A DNA stretch of 10,408 bases. Source: Bacteroidales bacterium (GTDB lineage Bacteria > Bacteroidota > Bacteroidia > Bacteroidales > VadinHA17). Made by a program: the position numbers and the translations under genes. Positions 7,608 through 10,408 of the stretch are shown in pieces (within the stretch, counting starts at the first letter, position 1; the number at the start of each line of letters is the position of its first letter). The DNA lies in contig JAITVX010000015.1 in assembly GCA_031285575.1 (NCBI GenBank), positions 1 through 10,408 on the forward strand. Reading direction: 5' to 3'. The notes beneath the pieces were generated by a model that was not told the origin of the DNA, did not search any database, and saw nothing but the letters and a program-made list of their open reading frames with translations.

Positions 7608-8840
7608 ATGGTTCTTAACTATATCTGGATAGCTTTTTTTGTAACAGGATTTGCGGTTGCAATACTGAAACTGATTGTTTCAGGCGATACGCAGATATTC
7701 AACAGCATTATCGGCTCCGTCTTTTCCAGCGCCAAAACAGGTTTTGAGGTTTCGCTCGGGCTCACTGGTGCGCTTGCCCTGTGGATGGGCTTGCTGAAAA
7801 TAGGGGAAAGAGGCGGGGTTGTAACCATACTCGGGAAACTTGTAGCTCCACTGTTCAGAAAACTGTTCCCCGGACTGCCGCAGGGGCATCCGGCCTATGG
7901 CTCGATGATACTTAATATTTCGGCAAACATGCTTGGGCTCGACAATGCCGCCACACCAATGGGCCTAAAGGCAATGAAGGAGATGCAGGAAATAAACACC
8001 GACAAGGAGACGGCTACAAATGCACAGATAATGTTCCTTACGCTTAATGCGGCAGGGCTTACGATTATTCCGGTAAGCATCATTGTGTACAGAACGCAGT
8101 TCGGAGCGGCAAACCCGGCCGACATCTTTATACCCATACTTATATCTACGTTTGCATCCCTGTTTACGGGAATGGTAAGCGTGTCGGTTATCCAGCGAAT
8201 CAATCTTTTCGACCGGGTTATACTTGCCTATATGGGTGGTTTTGCAGCCGTTATTGGCGGAATGATATACTATTTCAGTTCCCTGCCGAAAGAAGAAATA
8301 GCACAGATATCGACTTTTGCAGCCAACTTTATTCTTATCTCCATAATAATGCTTTTTATTACCCTGGCTGCAGTAAGAAAGGTTAACGTGTACGACGCTT
8401 TTGTAGAAGGAGCAAAAGAAGGTTTTGGCGTAGCAATAAAAATAATACCCTTCCTTGTAGCAATACTTGTAGCCATAGGAGTTTTCAGGGCATCGGGAGC
8501 CATGGATTATCTGGTTGCCGGCATAGCAAAACTGTTTTCGCTGTTTGGTATAGACACTCAGTTTACGGAAGCCCTGCCCGTAGCGCTGATGAAACCACTG
8601 TCGGGCAACGGTGCCCGCGGCCTTATGATAGACGCAATGACCATTCACGGAGCCGACTCGTTCATAGGCCGCCTTGCATGCGCCATGCAGGGAACTACCG
8701 ACACTACGTTCTACATTGCAGCCGTATATTTCGGATCGGTAGGAATAAAAAATGCAAGGCACATGATTGGATGCAGCCTCCTTGCCGACCTTGCCGGCTT
8801 CACAACTGCAATAATAATGGCTTACCTGTTTTTCAACTGA
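7608..8840 (+). CDS. Fused SpmA-SpmB nucleoside-recognition (Gate) domain membrane protein
   Basis: This 410-residue polytopic inner-membrane protein corresponds to SpmA (residues about 1-200) joined to SpmB (about 235-410) through a connecting membrane segment (about 205-225). In Bacillus these are two separate proteins of about 180-200 residues that affect spore core dehydration. Conserved SpmA blocks are LWMGLLKIGERGG (58-70), FPGLPQGHPAYG (87-98) and GLDNAATPMGLKAM (110-123). SpmB blocks are EGFGVAIKIIPFLVAI (271-286), ALMKPLSGNGARG (326-338) and GADSFIGRLACAMQGTTDTT (348-367) followed by a membrane segment with VYFGSVGI. Both halves belong to the nucleoside-recognition/Gate domain family, related to membrane segments of nucleoside transporters. 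The substrate is unknown. The fused form occurs in Bacteroidota that do not form spores, so a sporulation role is unlikely here. ATG 7608 matches the SpmA N-terminus. The next gene starts 15 bases downstream, which suggests an operon. Confidence 0.93.
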   Translation: MVLNYIWIAFFVTGFAVAILKLIVSGDTQIFNSIIGSVFSSAKTGFEVSLGLTGALALWMGLLKIGERGGVVTILGKLVAPLFRKLFPGLPQGHPAYGSMILNISANMLGLDNAATPMGLKAMKEMQEINTDKETATNAQIMFLTLNAAGLTIIPVSIIVYRTQFGAANPADIFIPILISTFASLFTGMVSVSVIQRINLFDRVILAYMGGFAAVIGGMIYYFSSLPKEEIAQISTFAANFILISIIMLFITLAAVRKVNVYDAFVEGAKEGFGVAIKIIPFLVAILVAIGVFRASGAMDYLVAGIAKLFSLFGIDTQFTEALPVALMKPLSGNGARGLMIDAMTIHGADSFIGRLACAMQGTTDTTFYIAAVYFGSVGIKNARHMIGCSLLADLAGFTTAIIMAYLFFN

Positions 8841-8855
8841 TAATAACATGAGAAC

Positions 8856-10166
8856 ATGAACATACTTACAACATCAATTCTTGTGGCAATAAGCATTATA
8901 GCCATAATAATATTAACGTCGAAGTTTAAGCTCAACGCATTCATCGCGCTGTTTGCAGCATCTCTCTTTCTGGCATTTGCCACGCTCCCTGCTGGAAACA
9001 CAATAGGCGTACTGAAAGACGGATTTGGCGGCACAATGTCGTCGATAGGCTTCCTTGTAATACTCGGAGCCATAATAGGCATAACGCTCGACAAAACCGG
9101 CGGCACCCTGAGCATTGCAAAATACATACTGTCGAAAACCGGCGAAAAACGAAGCGCCGCCGCCCTCGGCATGACAGGCTTCATTACAGGCCTGCCCATT
9201 TTCTGCGACTCGGGCTTCATAATACTTAGCGGGCTTGCACGGTCGCTCGGAGCACGTGCCGGGCTTGCAATGCCTTTTGTAGCTACGGTGCTTGCCACAT
9301 CGCTCTATTCCGTTCATTGCCTCATACCGCCCCATCCCGGAGCGCTGGCCGCCGCCGGAATAATGAACGCCAACACGGGGCAGCTGGTTATTATGGGCAT
9401 ACTGTTTGCCATACCCGGAGCACTGGCCGCCTTTATGTGGAGCAAGCACATGTCCAGAACCTGTCCGCCCGCTTCGGCAACCACTCACACACAGCCCGAC
9501 ACCGAAACGCTTCCCTCGCCATTCGTGTCGTTTCTGCCGGTTTTTGTGCCGCTGCTGCTTATAACAATGAAATCGCTTTTGCCGGTTACCCCCGGCATCG
9601 GATCGAAAATAATTACAGTTGCCGGCGAGCCCGTATATGCCCTTTCGGCAGGCGTAGTACTGGCGCTTGCGCTTCTTACAGGCAAACGCCGCATCAGGCT
9701 AAATGATATTTTTAAAGAATCGATAGAGAAAGCCGGTCCTATTCTTATCATAACTGCCGCAGGAGGAATGTTTGGCGCCGTTATAAAGGCAACAGGCACC
9801 GGTGAAACGCTTGGCAGGCTGCTTTCCGATGCAAACATGGGGCTGCTTGTACCGTTCATCATTGCCGCCGTGATGAAAACCGCCCAGGGGTCGTCAACCG
9901 TAGCAATAATAACGGCTGCATCGCTTGTGTCGCCAATGCTTCCGGCGCTTGGCCTCCATACCGAGCAGGGAAGGCTCTTTGCAACACTGGCAATGGGTGC
10001 AGGTTCAATGTTTGTGTCGCATGCAAACGATTCGTATTTTTGGGTAATATCAAACTTCTCAGGAATAGACTCCAGGGAAACCCTGAAAGTTTACTCAACA
10101 TCGACAATAGTGATGGGCTGCGTTGTGTTTGCACTTGTATGGCTGGCGTCGGTTTTTATGCTTTAA
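8856..10166 (+). CDS. GntP-family permease (gluconate or related organic acid : H+ symporter)
   Basis: This is a 436-residue polytopic inner-membrane transporter, close to the usual family length of about 440-450. Characteristic GntP-family blocks are GLPIFCDSGF (112-121), SLYSVHCLIPPHPGA (149-163), KTAQGSSTVAIITAA (341-355) and SHANDSYFWV (388-397). A hydrophilic Pro/Thr-rich stretch (about 198-222) forms the central loop between the two membrane halves. Known members import gluconate, idonate, D-serine or related hydroxy acids with protons. Sequence alone does not settle the substrate, so I give no gene symbol. No kinase or dehydrogenase gene for such a substrate is in the window. The preceding SpmAB gene ends 15 bases upstream; a short ATG-AGA-ACA-TGA string at 8848 precedes the real start at 8856. 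Local G+C looks higher than in the polymerase genes: bases 9121-9180 have 34 G/C of 60, against 20 of 60 at 1081-1140 in rpoB. Confidence 0.93.
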   Translation: MNILTTSILVAISIIAIIILTSKFKLNAFIALFAASLFLAFATLPAGNTIGVLKDGFGGTMSSIGFLVILGAIIGITLDKTGGTLSIAKYILSKTGEKRSAAALGMTGFITGLPIFCDSGFIILSGLARSLGARAGLAMPFVATVLATSLYSVHCLIPPHPGALAAAGIMNANTGQLVIMGILFAIPGALAAFMWSKHMSRTCPPASATTHTQPDTETLPSPFVSFLPVFVPLLLITMKSLLPVTPGIGSKIITVAGEPVYALSAGVVLALALLTGKRRIRLNDIFKESIEKAGPILIITAAGGMFGAVIKATGTGETLGRLLSDANMGLLVPFIIAAVMKTAQGSSTVAIITAASLVSPMLPALGLHTEQGRLFATLAMGAGSMFVSHANDSYFWVISNFSGIDSRETLKVYSTSTIVMGCVVFALVWLASVFML

Positions 10167-10210
10167 CAGCGCCGCAAACATATTGCCAACTCACCGTCAT
10201 CACCATGTAC

Positions 10211-10378
10211 CTCATTTGCATCGGTTGATGCAACCTCCACCAAGCGTTTGAGCACACTTGCGGGCCTTCCCGCAACCCACACCCAGGGCGTTGACACGCT
10301 TGCGGGAGTTCCCGCAACTCCTGCCAAGGGTGCGGGCATACTTGCGGGAACTCCCGCAACATTAACCCGATTATTTTT
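10211..10378. repeat. Tandem array of four 42-base units, each with an 18-base hairpin
   Basis: Four units begin at 10211, 10253, 10295 and 10337, exactly 42 bases apart. Each has a 5-base lead (CTCAT, CACAC, CACGC, CATAC), an 18-base perfect palindrome with a 4-base loop, and a 19-base tail. The palindromes are at 10216-10233 (TTGCATC-GGTT-GATGCAA), 10258-10275 (TTGCGGG-CCTT-CCCGCAA), 10300-10317 (TTGCGGG-AGTT-CCCGCAA) and 10342-10359 (TTGCGGG-AACT-CCCGCAA). The tails of the first three units are weakly similar, sharing a CCAAGSGT/CCCAGGGC core; the last tail is AT-rich and not similar. The array lies 44 bases after the GntP stop. It may act as a transcription end or mRNA 3'-end structure, although only the last hairpin is followed, at a distance, by a short T run (10374-10378). 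A structural minisatellite without function is also possible. It is not a CRISPR array. Confidence 0.85.
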
Positions 10379-10408
10379 ACAAACATTAATATGATATCAA
10401 AGCTGACA

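Noticed and set aside
7965..8849. 294-codon - strand open frame opposite the SpmAB gene
   Set aside because: The + strand frame here encodes well-conserved SpmA/SpmB motifs, and the - strand translation is Cys/Tyr/Lys-rich without any known pattern.
8848..8858. ATG at 8848 as the start of the permease
   Set aside because: It reads only three codons (ATG AGA ACA) before a TGA stop. The frame from 8856 carries the conserved N-terminus.
10211..10378. Possible CRISPR array from the regular repeat spacing
   Set aside because: The repeated element is only an 18-base palindrome, its stem and loop vary between units, and the intervening 19-base tails are themselves partly similar. No cas genes are present.
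10156..10386. 76-codon - strand open frame at the right edge
   Set aside because: It is made almost entirely of the 42-base repeat, has no recognisable domain, and overlaps the end of the permease gene. The open frame follows from a period divisible by three.

Overview
The window suggests a member of the Bacteroidota, probably order Bacteroidales. The reasons are an rpoB-rpoC pair followed directly by a small DUF3467 gene, starts with A-rich leaders and no clear Shine-Dalgarno sequence, a TAnnTTTG-type -7 promoter motif, and a single-chain SpmA-SpmB protein in what is probably a non-sporulating organism. I cannot assign a genus from the sequence.

Left half (1-7122): the tail of the RNA polymerase operon, all on the + strand. 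It holds the 3' half of rpoB, complete rpoC, a DUF3467 gene whose start codon overlaps the rpoC stop (TAATG), and a 133-residue exported or lipoprotein-like protein 22 bases further on. A strong intrinsic terminator (7086-7122) closes the unit. The two polymerase subunits are intact and have the expected catalytic and zinc-binding residues. The two small genes are likely cotranscribed with them and have no assigned function.

Middle (7123-7607): a 485-base gap without an intact gene. It contains a decayed N-terminal piece of an IS5/IS1182-like transposase (DUF772 type) and, nearer the next gene, two candidate Bacteroidota-type promoters.

Right half (7608-10166): two membrane protein genes 15 bases apart, probably one operon. 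The first is a fused SpmA-SpmB (nucleoside-recognition/Gate domain) protein. The second is a GntP-family permease for gluconate or a related small organic acid. This part looks richer in G+C than the polymerase genes.

Right edge (10167-10408): no convincing gene. It holds the most unusual feature of the window, a tandem array with an exact 42-base period. Each of its four units carries an 18-base perfect hairpin (7-base stems, 4-base loop). The outermost unit has a different stem sequence in which all changes are compensated. Two units are exact reverse complements of each other, so the array could fold in more than one way. I found no clearly new defence system or mobile element; the hairpin array and the two small genes in the rpo operon deserve follow-up.
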